In this document: one piece after another, positions 8,829 to 16,723 of the stretch
How positions within the stretch are numbered: the stretch's first letter is position 1
Layout: every line of letters starts with the position of its first letter
Assembly: GCA_934373635.1 (NCBI GenBank)
Contig: CAKROZ010000003.1
Coordinates: 1 to 64,000 of the forward strand
Length of the DNA stretch: 64,000 bases
From: an uncultured Eubacteriales bacterium
GTDB taxonomy: Bacteria > Bacillota > Clostridia > Oscillospirales > CAG-272
Direction of reading: 5' to 3'
Program-made: the position numbers and the translations under genes
The notes under the pieces: model-generated
Seen by the model: only the letters and a program-made list of their open reading frames with translations
Told to the model about the DNA's origin: nothing
Databases searched by the model: none

Positions 8829-9908
8829 TTACAGTGCAAACAGTGTTTTGAGCGCGTCGCGGTCGATCCCCGAACCGATCACGCAAAGGCGTCCGATGAT
8901 TCCCGCCGCGCCGTAGCGGATATCGATACCGCCCGGCACATAGTCGAAGTGAAGCCATCTGCCGTCCTCGGCGGGTACGATTCCCTTTGCGCGCAGGATC
9001 ATGCCGTAGGTGTGATCCTCGTCGAAAGCGGAGAGGATGTCGCGGAGCTTCTCCTCGGTAAAGGTATGCGTCGTCTCGGCACCGAAGCTCTGGAAAACCT
9101 CGTCGGCATCATGATCGTGATGATGGTGATGTCCGCAGGAGCAGTGCTCGCCGTCATGGTGATGGTGCTCATGCTCATGCTCGTCCTCGTCGTCATCATC
9201 GTCGTGGTGGTGATGCCCGTGGCAGCACTCGTCCCCGTCCTCGTCGTGGTGATGGTGATGATGATGCTCTTCCTCGTGCGCGAGAAGCTCGAGTGCGTCC
9301 TCGAGTCTGTCCTTTTGCTCCATGGCGGCGAGAATGGTCTTGCCGTCCAGCTCGTTCCACGGGGTGGTGACGATCGTCGCCTTCGCGTTGTGGGTGCGGA
9401 GAAGCGCTACCGCTTCCTCCACCTTTGCCGCAGGCACCACGTCGGTGTGGGAAAGAACGATGGCGGAGGCGTGCTCGATCTGGTCATTGAAAAATTCGCC
9501 GAAGTTCTTCATATACATCTTGCACTTGCCCGCGTCCGCGACCGTGGTAAAGCAATTGAGCTCCGCCTTCTCGGGATCTGCCGTCGAAGCGGCACGGATC
9601 ACGTCGGAGAGCTTACCGACGCCCGAGGGCTCGATGATGATGCGGTCGGGGTGATACTCGTCGATCACCTTGGCAAGCGCCGCTCTGAAATCGCCGACGA
9701 GCGAGCAGCAGATACAACCCGAGTTCATCTCGGTGATCTCGATTCCCGCGTCCTTCAGAAATCCGCCGTCGATCCCGATCTCACCGAATTCGTTCTCGAT
9801 CAGGACGACCTTCTCGCCCGTGTACGCCTCGGCGATCAACTTTTTGATAAGCGTGGTTTTCCCGGCGCCGAGAAAGCCCGAGAAAATATCGATCTTTGTC
9901 TTTTTCAT
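8829..9908 (-). CDS. CobW/COG0523 zinc metallochaperone GTPase with His-rich linker
   Basis: A 359-residue GTPase of the G3E/COG0523 family that delivers metal, most often zinc, to client proteins. It has Walker A GFLGAGKT (11-18) and the metal-binding GCICC motif (64-68). A linker at about 215-267 contains roughly 26 His plus Cys and Asp, and a CobW_C domain covers the last 80 residues (GIVPAEDGRWLHFDYVPG). The ATG at 9908 is chosen because MKKTKIDIFSGFLGAGK is the usual family N-terminus. A GTG at 9935 overlaps the ribosome binding site. The Shine-Dalgarno AAGGAG (9935-9940) lies 26 nt upstream with a perfect hairpin in between. Probably zinc-responsive; no Zur box was recognised. Confidence 0.92.
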   Translation of the reverse strand: MKKTKIDIFSGFLGAGKTTLIKKLIAEAYTGEKVVLIENEFGEIGIDGGFLKDAGIEITEMNSGCICCSLVGDFRAALAKVIDEYHPDRIIIEPSGVGKLSDVIRAASTADPEKAELNCFTTVADAGKCKMYMKNFGEFFNDQIEHASAIVLSHTDVVPAAKVEEAVALLRTHNAKATIVTTPWNELDGKTILAAMEQKDRLEDALELLAHEEEHHHHHHHDEDGDECCHGHHHHDDDDDEDEHEHEHHHHDGEHCSCGHHHHHDHDADEVFQSFGAETTHTFTEEKLRDILSAFDEDHTYGMILRAKGIVPAEDGRWLHFDYVPGGIDIRYGAAGIIGRLCVIGSGIDRDALKTLFAL

Positions 9909-9917
9909 ACAGGTCAC

Positions 9918-9933
9918 GCTGTCATAAGACAGC
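9918..9933 (-). promoter_or_regulatory. Hairpin between ribosome binding site and start of the His-rich CobW gene
   Basis: Minus strand: GCTGTC-TTAT-GACAGC, a perfect 6-bp stem lying between AAGGAG and the ATG at 9908. Folding it would shorten the SD-to-start distance from 26 to about 10 nt. It could be a translational control element or a dyad operator. Confidence 0.55.
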
Positions 9934-10004
9934 ACTCCTTTTAATATTATTTATTTATATTATAATCCCCTTCCGCGGGATTGTCAAGAAAGGAAACATG
10001 AAAA

Positions 10005-10625
10005 ATGAAAATTCTTTTTGTCAACGGTTCTCCTCACGAACACGGTGTGACCGACCGCGCCTTCGACGAATTCCGAAGCATCGCAAAAGCGGAGGGGATC
10101 GACACCGAGACCTTCTGGCTCGGCACGTCTCCGATTCTATCCTGCATTGCCTGCGGTCTTTGCCGTCGGACGGGGCGTTGCTTCTTTGAAGACGGAGTAA
10201 ACGAGCTTGCCGCGCTCGCGTCCTCGGCGGACGCCTTTGTCTTCGGCACTCCCGTCCATTACGCGGGGGCGAGCGGTGCACTGAAATGCGCGATGGGCCG
10301 CCTCTTTTATTCCGCATCCTCCGCCCTCTCGGGGAAGCCCGCGATCGCCCTCGCCGTCTCTCGGCGCGGCGGCAACGTATCGGCGCTTTCCGAGATCGAA
10401 AAATTTTTCACCTTCTCGGGAATGCCGATCGTCAGCGGAAATTACTGGTGTATTCTGCACGGAACAACAAGAGTAGAAGCGGAGGAGGATCTCGAGGGAC
10501 TTCAGACTCTGCGGATTGCGGCGCGGAACCTTGTCTTCCTCACCCGCGCGATCGACCTTGCAAAAAAGAGCGGCATTCCTCTCCCGACGCCGGAGGAAAA
10601 AATCAAAACCTCCTTTATCCGATAG
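10005..10625 (+). CDS. Flavodoxin-like NAD(P)H-dependent oxidoreductase / iron-sulfur flavoprotein-like
   Basis: A 206-residue protein with a flavodoxin-like fold. The N-terminal MKILFVNGSPHEHG is the FMN phosphate loop, and FGTPVHYAGASGALKCAMGR is the second flavin-contacting block. A Cys cluster CIACGLCRRTGRC at about 47-59 is of the kind found in iron-sulfur flavoproteins of anaerobes. AAAGGA precedes ATG 10005; a second ATG at 9998 is in another frame. The physiological electron acceptor is unknown. It is transcribed divergently from the CobW genes and convergently with the next gene. Confidence 0.88.
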   Translation: MKILFVNGSPHEHGVTDRAFDEFRSIAKAEGIDTETFWLGTSPILSCIACGLCRRTGRCFFEDGVNELAALASSADAFVFGTPVHYAGASGALKCAMGRLFYSASSALSGKPAIALAVSRRGGNVSALSEIEKFFTFSGMPIVSGNYWCILHGTTRVEAEEDLEGLQTLRIAARNLVFLTRAIDLAKKSGIPLPTPEEKIKTSFIR

Positions 10626-10640
10626 GATGCCGCACTTCGT

Positions 10641-11129
10641 TTATTTTCGCTTTCTGAGGAACAGTCGCCGAAATACGCGATAAGAAAACCGATAGATCCC
10701 GTGGATCACATAGCGCACGGGGTAGATCGCCGTCCACACCCGCACATACACGCGATAGGAGCGCTCGTCTGTCGTATGATGCTTCCCTCTCCTGACGAAT
10801 TCCGACAGGATGCCGACGACGCGTCCCTTCGGCACGTATTCCGTCACGTACGTGTTATCCCCGCGGATCACATATTTTCCGTTTCGCTGTCCGATCACGC
10901 GGTGGAGGATATAGCTGTCTCCTCTGCCGCGGTACAAAACGGCGTCATACTTTTTCGCCTCCCCTTTGAGAGGGAGAATAAATACGGTGCTGTCATGCGT
11001 ATGAAAAAGGGGGCACATACTGGTTCCCTTCGTTTCGGAAACATAAAACCCGCGCTCGGCAAATGCGGTCAGAACGGCATCGCGGCTCATCGCGTGCGCC
11101 TCTGTCCCGTCGAGAACGTCCTCTGTCAT
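10641..11129 (-). CDS. S24/S26-type signal peptidase-like protein (His-dyad type)
   Basis: A 162-residue protein. GTSMCPLF carries the nucleophilic Ser, and the second box DAVLYRGRGDSYILHRVIG has His where bacterial type I signal peptidases use Lys. This matches the SipW/ER-like branch. GKYVIRGDN is the third conserved box. There is no clear N-terminal anchor. A hydrophobic-basic C-terminus (VWTAIYPVRYVIHGIYRF) may associate with the membrane. RBS AAAGGGGG precedes ATG 11129; Met14 is an alternative start. It has its own promoter (11160-11188). No substrate or peptide cluster is next to it. Confidence 0.8.
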   Translation of the reverse strand: MTEDVLDGTEAHAMSRDAVLTAFAERGFYVSETKGTSMCPLFHTHDSTVFILPLKGEAKKYDAVLYRGRGDSYILHRVIGQRNGKYVIRGDNTYVTEYVPKGRVVGILSEFVRRGKHHTTDERSYRVYVRVWTAIYPVRYVIHGIYRFSYRVFRRLFLRKRK

Positions 11130-11159
11130 CGGGTGTCCCCCTTTCTTCGTTTTTCTGTC

Positions 11160-11188
11160 AGTATATCACATTTTCTCTTTTCTGTCAA
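11160..11188 (-). promoter_or_regulatory. Sigma-A-type promoter of the S26-like peptidase gene
   Basis: Minus strand TTGACA (11183-11188), 17-nt spacer, TATACT (11160-11165). Confidence 0.85.
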
Positions 11189-11351
11189 GCGGGACGCGTT
11201 ACATTCCGTAGCTTGTTGAATGTTGTATTTGTTGCAAAACACATCCAACGGATGTATGCGTTTTGTTTTCATGAGATGCGTAAACTCCGCCCCGTTATCT
11301 GTTTGCAGAATGTTCGGAGCGTAGCCTCTTTTTGATTTTTTCGAAAAACTC

Positions 11352-11380
11352 TTGACATTTTCGAGAATTCGTGCTATAGT
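11352..11380 (+). promoter_or_regulatory. Promoter of tRNA-Lys
   Basis: TTGACA (11352-11357), 17-nt spacer, TATAGT (11375-11380), about 29 nt before the tRNA. Confidence 0.85.
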
Positions 11381-11408
11381 ATATGTCGTTCATATGTGAG
11401 CTCTTCAC

Positions 11409-11484
11409 GCACCCTTAGCTCAGTTGGTAGAGCAACTGACTCTTAATCAGTGGGTCCAGGGTTCGAGTCCCTGAGGGTGCACCA
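11409..11484 (+). tRNA. tRNA-Lys (anticodon CTT)
   Basis: A 76-nt cloverleaf. Acceptor stem GCACCCT/AGGGTGC, D-arm GCTCAGTTGGTAGAGC, anticodon loop CTCTTAA with anticodon CTT, T-loop TTCGAGT, and an encoded CCA at 11482-11484. It reads AAG codons. Confidence 0.97.
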
Positions 11485-11488
11485 AATG

Positions 11489-11536
11489 CGGACGGTAGCA
11501 AAAAGCATTGAAATCTTTTTGCTACCGTCCGTTATT
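11489..11536 (+). terminator. Terminator after tRNA-Lys
   Basis: A perfect 17-bp stem CGGACGGTAGCAAAAAG / CTTTTTGCTACCGTCCG (11489-11531) followed by TTATTTTA. It can also serve the convergent MscS gene. Confidence 0.9.
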
Positions 11537-11557
11537 TTAGTACACATATTGTTTCGG

Positions 11558-12379
11558 TTAAAATTTTGCGTGAACATCAATCTGCGGAAAAGGGATGTGG
11601 ATTTGCTCGCGGTCAAAGGCGGATTTTACCCCTTCGAGAAGATCGAAGCGTGTGTCCCAATAGTCCGCGGTGCGGCACCATGCGCGGGTGGTGATGCGAA
11701 TGCTGCTGTCTGCGTGCTCGCTCACGCGCGCCGACGGTGCGGGATCGGCAAGGACGCGCGGGTTCTCCCGACAGACGGTCAGAATGACGTTTTTCGCCTT
11801 CTCAAAGTCATCCTCGTAGGCGACGGAAAAAACGAGATCGATACGACGCGTCGGTTTTTTCGAATAGTTTACGATCTCGCTTGTCGAGAGATTTCCGTTC
11901 GGCAGATAGACGACCTTATTATCGGGGGTTCTTATCTTGGTATTGCAGATGAGGATATCCTCCACCGTACCGCTGTACCCGCACGCTTCGATAAAATCAT
12001 CGTCGGCGAAGGGACGCGTAATCAAAAGCAGAACGCCGCCCGCAAAATTGGAGAGCGTGCCGTTGACGGCAAGCCCGAACCCGACGCCGAGCGATGCAAG
12101 GATCGCGGCAAAGCCCGAGGTATCGAAGCCGAGATACCCGATCATGGCGGCGACGACCACGACCTTTGCCACGACGCGGATGATATACGACAGGGATTTA
12201 TAGAGGGTCTTATCGACTTTCCCCTCCCCGATGCGGCGCTCTGCGCGTTTTCCGAGTTTCTTTGCAAACCAATTGATAAAGGCAAAGGAAAGAGCGAGAA
12301 CGACGAGTGCGACAAGCAGACGGACGCCGCTTTCCCGCACCCATGCGGAAATCGTATTCAACAGTTCTTCCCGACTCAT
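11558..12379 (-). CDS. MscS-family mechanosensitive ion channel
   Basis: A small-conductance mechanosensitive channel of 273 residues, releasing solutes on hypo-osmotic shock. It has an N-terminal helix (VRLLVALVVLALSFAFINWF) and the pore-lining helix region GFAAILASLGVGFGLAVNGTL. The beta domain has NFAGGVLLLITRPF and YSGTVEDILICNTKIRTPDNKVVYLPNG, then a C-terminal alpha/beta domain. The start at 12379 is supported by AAAGGAG upstream. A longer reading to 12619 would run into the next gene and adds a non-family stretch. It is a monocistronic gene ended by the shared hairpin near tRNA-Lys. Confidence 0.94.
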   Translation of the reverse strand: MSREELLNTISAWVRESGVRLLVALVVLALSFAFINWFAKKLGKRAERRIGEGKVDKTLYKSLSYIIRVVAKVVVVAAMIGYLGFDTSGFAAILASLGVGFGLAVNGTLSNFAGGVLLLITRPFADDDFIEACGYSGTVEDILICNTKIRTPDNKVVYLPNGNLSTSEIVNYSKKPTRRIDLVFSVAYEDDFEKAKNVILTVCRENPRVLADPAPSARVSEHADSSIRITTRAWCRTADYWDTRFDLLEGVKSAFDREQIHIPFPQIDVHAKF

Positions 12380-12465
12380 ATCTATCCCCCGCTCTCCTTT
12401 TCCGGACGAACCTTTTTGTACAGGAAAGGTTGCGCACTTTTTCGGAAAATATACGGGTATACAAA

Positions 12466-12512
12466 AGTGACCGCCCTTCTTGCCTGTTTCGCAAGGAGGG
12501 CAGTCGTTTTTC
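12466..12512 (-). terminator. Terminator after the P-type ATPase gene
   Basis: GACCGCCCTTCTTGC pairs with GCAAGGAGGGCAGTC (about 12469-12505), with wobble pairs and T/A tracts on either side. It ends the metal operon on the minus strand. Confidence 0.75.
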
Positions 12513-12516
12513 TTTG

Positions 12517-14403
12517 TCAGGCTTCCTTCTTTCCGTACTTCGGGTGATAGCGAAGCATACGGATCGAATTCAGGATCGCGAGGATGGCAACGCCGACATC
12601 GGCGAACACCGCCCACCACATACTGACGAGTCCGAGAGCACCGAGGATCAGGATCGCCGCCTTTACACCGAGAGCGAAGACGATATTCTCCTTCGAGATG
12701 AGGAGCGTCTTGCGCGCGATGGCAACTGCGGCGGGAAGACGGTCGAGAGCGTCGGACATAATGACGACATCTGCCGCCTCGATCGCACTGTCGGAACCGA
12801 TACCGCCCATGGCGATACCGATATCCGCGCGGGCGAGGCTCGGTGCGTCGTTGATGCCGTCACCGACATAGGCGACGCCGTTTCCCGCGGCGGTCAGGGC
12901 TTCGAGATACTCATACTTCTGATTCGGGAGAAGCTCTGCATTGACCTCATCGATCCCGAGCTCGTGACCGACGCGTTCCGCGTTCTCTTTTCTGTCGCCC
13001 GAGAGCATGACGGTCTTCTTCACGCCGAGGGCGCGAAGGGCGGCGATTGCTTCCTTCGCCTCGGGTTTGATACGGTCGGAGACCTCGATTCTACCGAGGT
13101 ATTCACCGTCTCTTGCCACGAAGAGAACGCCCGCACCGACCGTAAGATCAAGGTCGGCATGGCGGATGCCGGCTTCCGCGAGGAGCTTTTTATTTCCGAC
13201 GAGCACGGTTTTTCCGTTCACGACAGAGCGAACGCCTTTTCCGGCGATCTCTTCCTGCTCTTCCGGATGGGCGGGAGAACTGACCGCATCAAAGAGGCAA
13301 AGCGCCATCGGGTGATGCGAGCCGTACTCCGCGGCGGCGGCAAGAGAGAGCAATTCATCGGACGTGACGCCGACGGGATAGACCGCGCGCACCTTGAAGG
13401 TACCGTCGGTCAGTGTACCGGTCTTGTCCATGGCGAAGGTCTGCGCATGGGCAAGCGGAGAGAAGGTGTTGCCGCCCTTATACAGAATTCCTTGGGAGGC
13501 GGCGCCGCCTATGCCGCCGAAGAACGCCATCGGAACCGAGATGACCAACGCGCAAGGGCAGGAGACGACGAGGAACAGAAGTGCACGGTGCATCGAGTCA
13601 ACGATCGGCATCCAACCGAAGATCGGGGGGATAAAAGCGAGCAGAACCGCACAAGCGACGACGAAGGGAGTATAATATCTTGCGAATTTCGTGATAAAAT
13701 TCTCTTCCTTCGACTTGCGGTCGCCCGCGTTTTCTACAAGGTCGAGGATGCGCGCCGCGGCGGAATCCTCCGCGGGACGGGTCGCAGAAAGATATAGGGT
13801 GCCGTTCAGGACTACCGTGCCGCTATCGAGCGTATCATCGGGACCGACGCTGCGCGGGATGGATTCTCCCGTCAGGGCGGAAGTATCGACATCGGCAGTG
13901 CCCGAGGTGATGCGGGCATCAAGCGGCACACGCTCTCCCGCGCGGATGATTAGCGTTTCACCGACTTCTACGTCATCGGCATCGACGCGCTCTTCCTTTC
14001 CGTCGCGGAGAACGGTCGCCTCATCGGGACGGATGTCCATGAGGGAGCGGATGGAATTTCTCGAGTGTTCGACGGCACGTTTCTGAAAATACTCGCCGAC
14101 GAGATAAAAGATCATGACGGCAACGCCTTCTTCGTATTCCCCGATGCACACGGCACCGATAGAGGCGATCGACATCAGAAATTTTTCATCCAAAAACTTT
14201 TTATGCAAGATTCCGCGAACGGCATCGACAAAGACCTCGCCGCCCGCGATCACGAGTGCAATGAAATAAAACACAATGGAAAGCGTGGGAGTGCCGGCGG
14301 CGTCCGCGCTCACATGGTCGATGATAAAGGCGGGAACGAAAAAGAGAAGCCCCGCGATGATCGGAAACAGAGGATTTTTTATGAGTTTACGGAGTTTTTT
14401 CAT
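12517..14403 (-). CDS. P1B-type heavy-metal ATPase (Zn/Cd/Pb export type)
   Basis: A 628-residue P-type ATPase that pumps divalent soft metals out of the cell. It has the metal-binding SCPCAL motif in the membrane, TGES actuator loop, phosphorylation DKTGTLTDG, SHHP motif, and GDGINDAP hinge. The last membrane helices carry Lys and a DVGV segment (K..FADVGVA), the hallmark of P1B-2 Zn/Cd/Pb pumps. There is no N-terminal metal-binding domain. The separate 72-residue HMA protein encoded just upstream probably takes that role. It is the third gene of an ArsR-HMA-ATPase operon. Confidence 0.95.
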   Translation of the reverse strand: MKKLRKLIKNPLFPIIAGLLFFVPAFIIDHVSADAAGTPTLSIVFYFIALVIAGGEVFVDAVRGILHKKFLDEKFLMSIASIGAVCIGEYEEGVAVMIFYLVGEYFQKRAVEHSRNSIRSLMDIRPDEATVLRDGKEERVDADDVEVGETLIIRAGERVPLDARITSGTADVDTSALTGESIPRSVGPDDTLDSGTVVLNGTLYLSATRPAEDSAAARILDLVENAGDRKSKEENFITKFARYYTPFVVACAVLLAFIPPIFGWMPIVDSMHRALLFLVVSCPCALVISVPMAFFGGIGGAASQGILYKGGNTFSPLAHAQTFAMDKTGTLTDGTFKVRAVYPVGVTSDELLSLAAAAEYGSHHPMALCLFDAVSSPAHPEEQEEIAGKGVRSVVNGKTVLVGNKKLLAEAGIRHADLDLTVGAGVLFVARDGEYLGRIEVSDRIKPEAKEAIAALRALGVKKTVMLSGDRKENAERVGHELGIDEVNAELLPNQKYEYLEALTAAGNGVAYVGDGINDAPSLARADIGIAMGGIGSDSAIEAADVVIMSDALDRLPAAVAIARKTLLISKENIVFALGVKAAILILGALGLVSMWWAVFADVGVAILAILNSIRMLRYHPKYGKKEA

Positions 14404-14427
14404 ATCGGTACCTGCTTTCGTTTCGAC

Positions 14428-14453
14428 GGGCCTGCCGTTTTGTCGGCAAGCCC
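14428..14453 (-). other. Intra-operon hairpin between HMA and ATPase genes
   Basis: GGGCCTGCCG / CGGCAAGCCC with a 6-nt loop. No long T tract follows, so it may stabilise the upstream mRNA rather than terminate. Confidence 0.5.
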
Positions 14454-14465
14454 GCGGTTCGGATC

Positions 14466-14684
14466 TTACTTTTCGACGACGACGTCGTCCTCGCCGAATT
14501 CCTTGACGCTCTTCTTCACGAGCTCGAAGGCGGCATCCGCGTCAAGCGACGTCTCGATGCTCAGCTTCTCGGTGAGGAAGTTGATCTTCGCGGAGTCGAT
14601 TCCCTCCTGCTTCTCGATCATCTCGGCGAGCTTCAGCGCGCAATTGGGGCAGTCCAGACCTTTGATGGAATAACGGATCTTCAT
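14466..14684 (-). CDS. Heavy-metal-associated (HMA) domain protein
   Basis: A 72-residue stand-alone HMA domain with a beta-alpha-beta fold. The metal site is DCPNC (Cys12 and Cys15 within IKGLDCPNCALKL). The next metal-pump gene lacks this domain, so this protein likely hands metal to the ATPase or regulates it in the cytosol. AAGGAG lies 9 nt before ATG 14684. Short acidic C-terminus (GEDDVVVEK). Confidence 0.92.
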   Translation of the reverse strand: MKIRYSIKGLDCPNCALKLAEMIEKQEGIDSAKINFLTEKLSIETSLDADAAFELVKKSVKEFGEDDVVVEK

Positions 14685-14715
14685 TTCGGATATCTCCTTA
14701 ATATAAAAATTGTTT

Positions 14716-15093
14716 TTATTCGTTGATATGTTCGAGTGCCGTCTCGATAATGCTTCTCACATGGTCGTCCGCAAGGGAGTAAAACACATTCTTCCCCGAT
14801 TTGCGATAGGTGATGAGGTCACTTTGCCGCAATGCCTTCAATTGATGGGAGACGGCGGACTTTGTCATCCCGAGAAGCTGTGCGATGTCGCAGACGCACA
14901 TCGGCTCGCCGTCGATGGCAAAGAGTATGCGGATCCTCGTACTGTCCCCGAGAATCTTAAAGAAATCGGACAGATCGTAAAGAACCGACTCCGTCGGCAT
15001 GTGGCGTCTCTTCTCTTCCACAACCTGCGTATGCACTTCCTCGCACTCGCAAAGAAGCTCGCCCTCTTTCTCTTCCGCGGCTTTCCATTCCAT
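14716..15093 (-). CDS. ArsR/SmtB family metal-sensing repressor
   Basis: A 125-residue winged helix repressor. The N-terminus carries CECEEVHTQ, a candidate metal site of CadC type, and the DNA-reading helix region is SAVSHQLKALRQSDLITYRKSGK. The motif ILGDSTRIRILFAI is typical. MCVCD just before the recognition region (EPMCVCDIAQLLG) is also characteristic of CadC-type sensors. The start at 15093 is fixed by the promoter and operator upstream: any longer reading would translate the -10 region. It controls its own operon through the palindrome at 15120-15139, so metal binding relieves repression of the exporter. Confidence 0.93.
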   Translation of the reverse strand: MEWKAAEEKEGELLCECEEVHTQVVEEKRRHMPTESVLYDLSDFFKILGDSTRIRILFAIDGEPMCVCDIAQLLGMTKSAVSHQLKALRQSDLITYRKSGKNVFYSLADDHVRSIIETALEHINE

Positions 15094-15119
15094 GTGCTTC
15101 GCCTCTCTTTCGGTTGAAA

Positions 15120-15139
15120 GGTTGAACAATTGCTCAACC
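15120..15139 (-). promoter_or_regulatory. ArsR-type operator
   Basis: GGTTGAACAATTGCTCAACC is a 20-bp palindrome with a single mismatched pair, placed just downstream of the -10 box at the expected transcription start. It is similar in style to SmtB/CadC operators. Confidence 0.85.
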
Positions 15140-15148
15140 GTTGGTTTT

Positions 15149-15177
15149 ATTATAGCAGACGATTTTTCGCTTGTCAA
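15149..15177 (-). promoter_or_regulatory. Consensus promoter of the ArsR-HMA-ATPase operon
   Basis: Minus strand TTGACA (15172-15177), 17-nt spacer, TATAAT (15149-15154): a perfect consensus, which suits a tightly repressed operon. Confidence 0.95.
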
Positions 15178-15188
15178 TAGGTTTTCAT

Positions 15189-15222
15189 AAAAAAAATTCC
15201 GAAAATTTTTCGGAATTTTTTT
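15189..15222 (-). terminator. Terminator after the lipoprotein protease
   Basis: AAAAAATTCCGAAAA / TTTTTCGGAATTTTTT, an A/T-rich hairpin with T tracts on both strands. Confidence 0.75.
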
Positions 15223-15250
15223 ATGAGGGGGTCGCGGTGCTTTCTATCCT

Positions 15251-16192
15251 TTAATAAAAGTAATAAAAGGGATGCGCCGCGAGGTATTCTGCGATCCTTT
15301 CTGCCGGAATGGCGGCGGTATACAGGAAGTTTCCGTCCTCGTCGTGCAGAACGGCGAAATCCAATCCGACAAGGTGAAGCTCCCCGTCAAGCACCGCGCC
15401 GCCCGAGGAGCCGTGGTCGGAGGGGGCGGTATGAAGAAGGATGTCGAAGGTCACGGCGGACACTTCCCCTTCCGCATTCGCGAGGGGGCGGTATGCCGAC
15501 GTTTTTCCATAGGTCAGCGTATTGTGCTGTCCGCCCGGCTGACCGATGGCGGCGACGGTGATGTTCAGGTCCGGAGAGTTTGTCGCGAGGGTCAGGGTCG
15601 ACAGCTCTTTGTCCGGGGTAAAATAAAGGACGGCGAGGTCATAGGCTTCATCCGCGGAATTGAGCGTCGCTTTGTAGTGGTTTCCGTAGCAATCCGTAAC
15701 GGTATATTCGGCGGCGATGTAGCCGCTTTTTCTCACGTTATGACAGTTTGTCAGGAGGAAATACATCCCGCCCGAGTTTTCGATCAGGGCACCGCTCGCG
15801 ATCGAGGTATCGTAGAAATACGGCGAGCGGTAATGTCGGGTCACTACGGTGACGTTCGCCGACATTGCCTCTTTCGCGATGCGGTTGGTCAGGGACGCGT
15901 AATCGGTTCCGTACCGCGCCGTCAACGTCATATCGGAGCGGACGGGAGAGGAAAAGTCGAAGGAAGTGCTTTTTTCCGACAGATACCATCCGAGAAAGGT
16001 CTCCGACATTTTTTCGGGAGCGTCGGGGGGAGTCACGTGTCCTCCGTCGGTGCACTCGCGCGTCGCGAGCGTTTCGCCCTCGGCAGACAGAAAGGTAACA
16101 GTATGTATCGTCTTCTCACCGTTACAGGAGGCGAGCATCATCAAAGACAGGATCAGACAGAAGATCAACGCGAGTCGGCAATGTTTTTTCAT
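15251..16192 (-). CDS. Trypsin-like serine protease lipoprotein with InlB/Big-type repeat
   Basis: A 313-residue surface lipoprotein. The signal peptide ends in lipobox LASC, so it is lipid-anchored outside the membrane. Next comes one beta-repeat of the InlB B type (VTFLSAEGETLATRE ... FLGWYLSEKS ... TLTARY). A chymotrypsin-fold protease follows with His in LLTNCHNV, Asp in YDLAVL and Ser in GSSGGAV. The domain resembles DegP/HtrA without a visible PDZ. The start at 16192 has AAGGAG 8 nt upstream; the Met at 16216 lacks a site. Likely role: envelope protein quality control or processing. It is a single gene with its own terminator. Confidence 0.88.
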   Translation of the reverse strand: MKKHCRLALIFCLILSLMMLASCNGEKTIHTVTFLSAEGETLATRECTDGGHVTPPDAPEKMSETFLGWYLSEKSTSFDFSSPVRSDMTLTARYGTDYASLTNRIAKEAMSANVTVVTRHYRSPYFYDTSIASGALIENSGGMYFLLTNCHNVRKSGYIAAEYTVTDCYGNHYKATLNSADEAYDLAVLYFTPDKELSTLTLATNSPDLNITVAAIGQPGGQHNTLTYGKTSAYRPLANAEGEVSAVTFDILLHTAPSDHGSSGGAVLDGELHLVGLDFAVLHDEDGNFLYTAAIPAERIAEYLAAHPFYYFY

Positions 16193-16406
16193 GCAAGGTT
16201 CTCCTTTTTCGCGCATATACTTACGGCATAGAACCAGTATAGCACAAAAAGCGCGTTTTGTCTACCGCTTTTTTCTCTCTTTTATAAATTCGGAAGAAAA
16301 ACGAACGAAAGAGGACATAACGGCAGGAATTCATCGATTTCTTTTCATTAACGCCGTTTTTCTCCCGAAAGCGAGCGCAAAGGGTGAAATCTTCCACAAA
16401 GGCGGC

Positions 16407-16435
16407 TTGACAATTTGCGTTTTTTTTGGTATACT
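16407..16435 (+). promoter_or_regulatory. Promoter upstream of the CNNM/CorC-like gene
   Basis: TTGACA (16407-16412), 17-nt spacer, TATACT (16430-16435). The next confident start is at 16724, which gives a leader of about 280 nt. Confidence 0.88.
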
Positions 16436-16723
16436 TATGATATTTAGCGGAGTTTTTTCGCAATTCGAATGAAAGAAAGGATTTTTTCTCATGGACGAAC
16501 CCCCTCGACGAGGCAACGGGCAGATCTGTCGTTTCTCTTCCCCGTTTCCACCCCTATGTATGGCAGGCTGTCGTTTCGCGCCGCCTCTTTGCCGTCGGAG
16601 TGCAATCTACCAAAGCACCGGCAAGGCTCCGGATATTTTCCATCCGTCAAGAATTCGCCTTTTGCGCTCTTTTCTTGCAGACCCATTTCACGAAGATTTT
16701 GATACGGAGGAAAATTTCCCGAT
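16436..16723 (+). other. Long leader before the CNNM/CorC-like gene
   Basis: No recognised gene. GAAAGGA followed by ATG 16491 opens a 79-codon frame (16491-16730) rich in Pro, Arg and Cys that overlaps the next start by 7 nt. It could be a leader peptide but resembles no family I know. I looked for M-box or yybP-ykoY signatures and did not find them. Confidence 0.4.

Noticed and set aside
7983..9944. 653-codon plus-strand frame opposite the CobW genes
   Set aside because: It is antisense to two clear CobW genes; its Val/Met/Ala-rich run is the complement of the His-rich linker codons.
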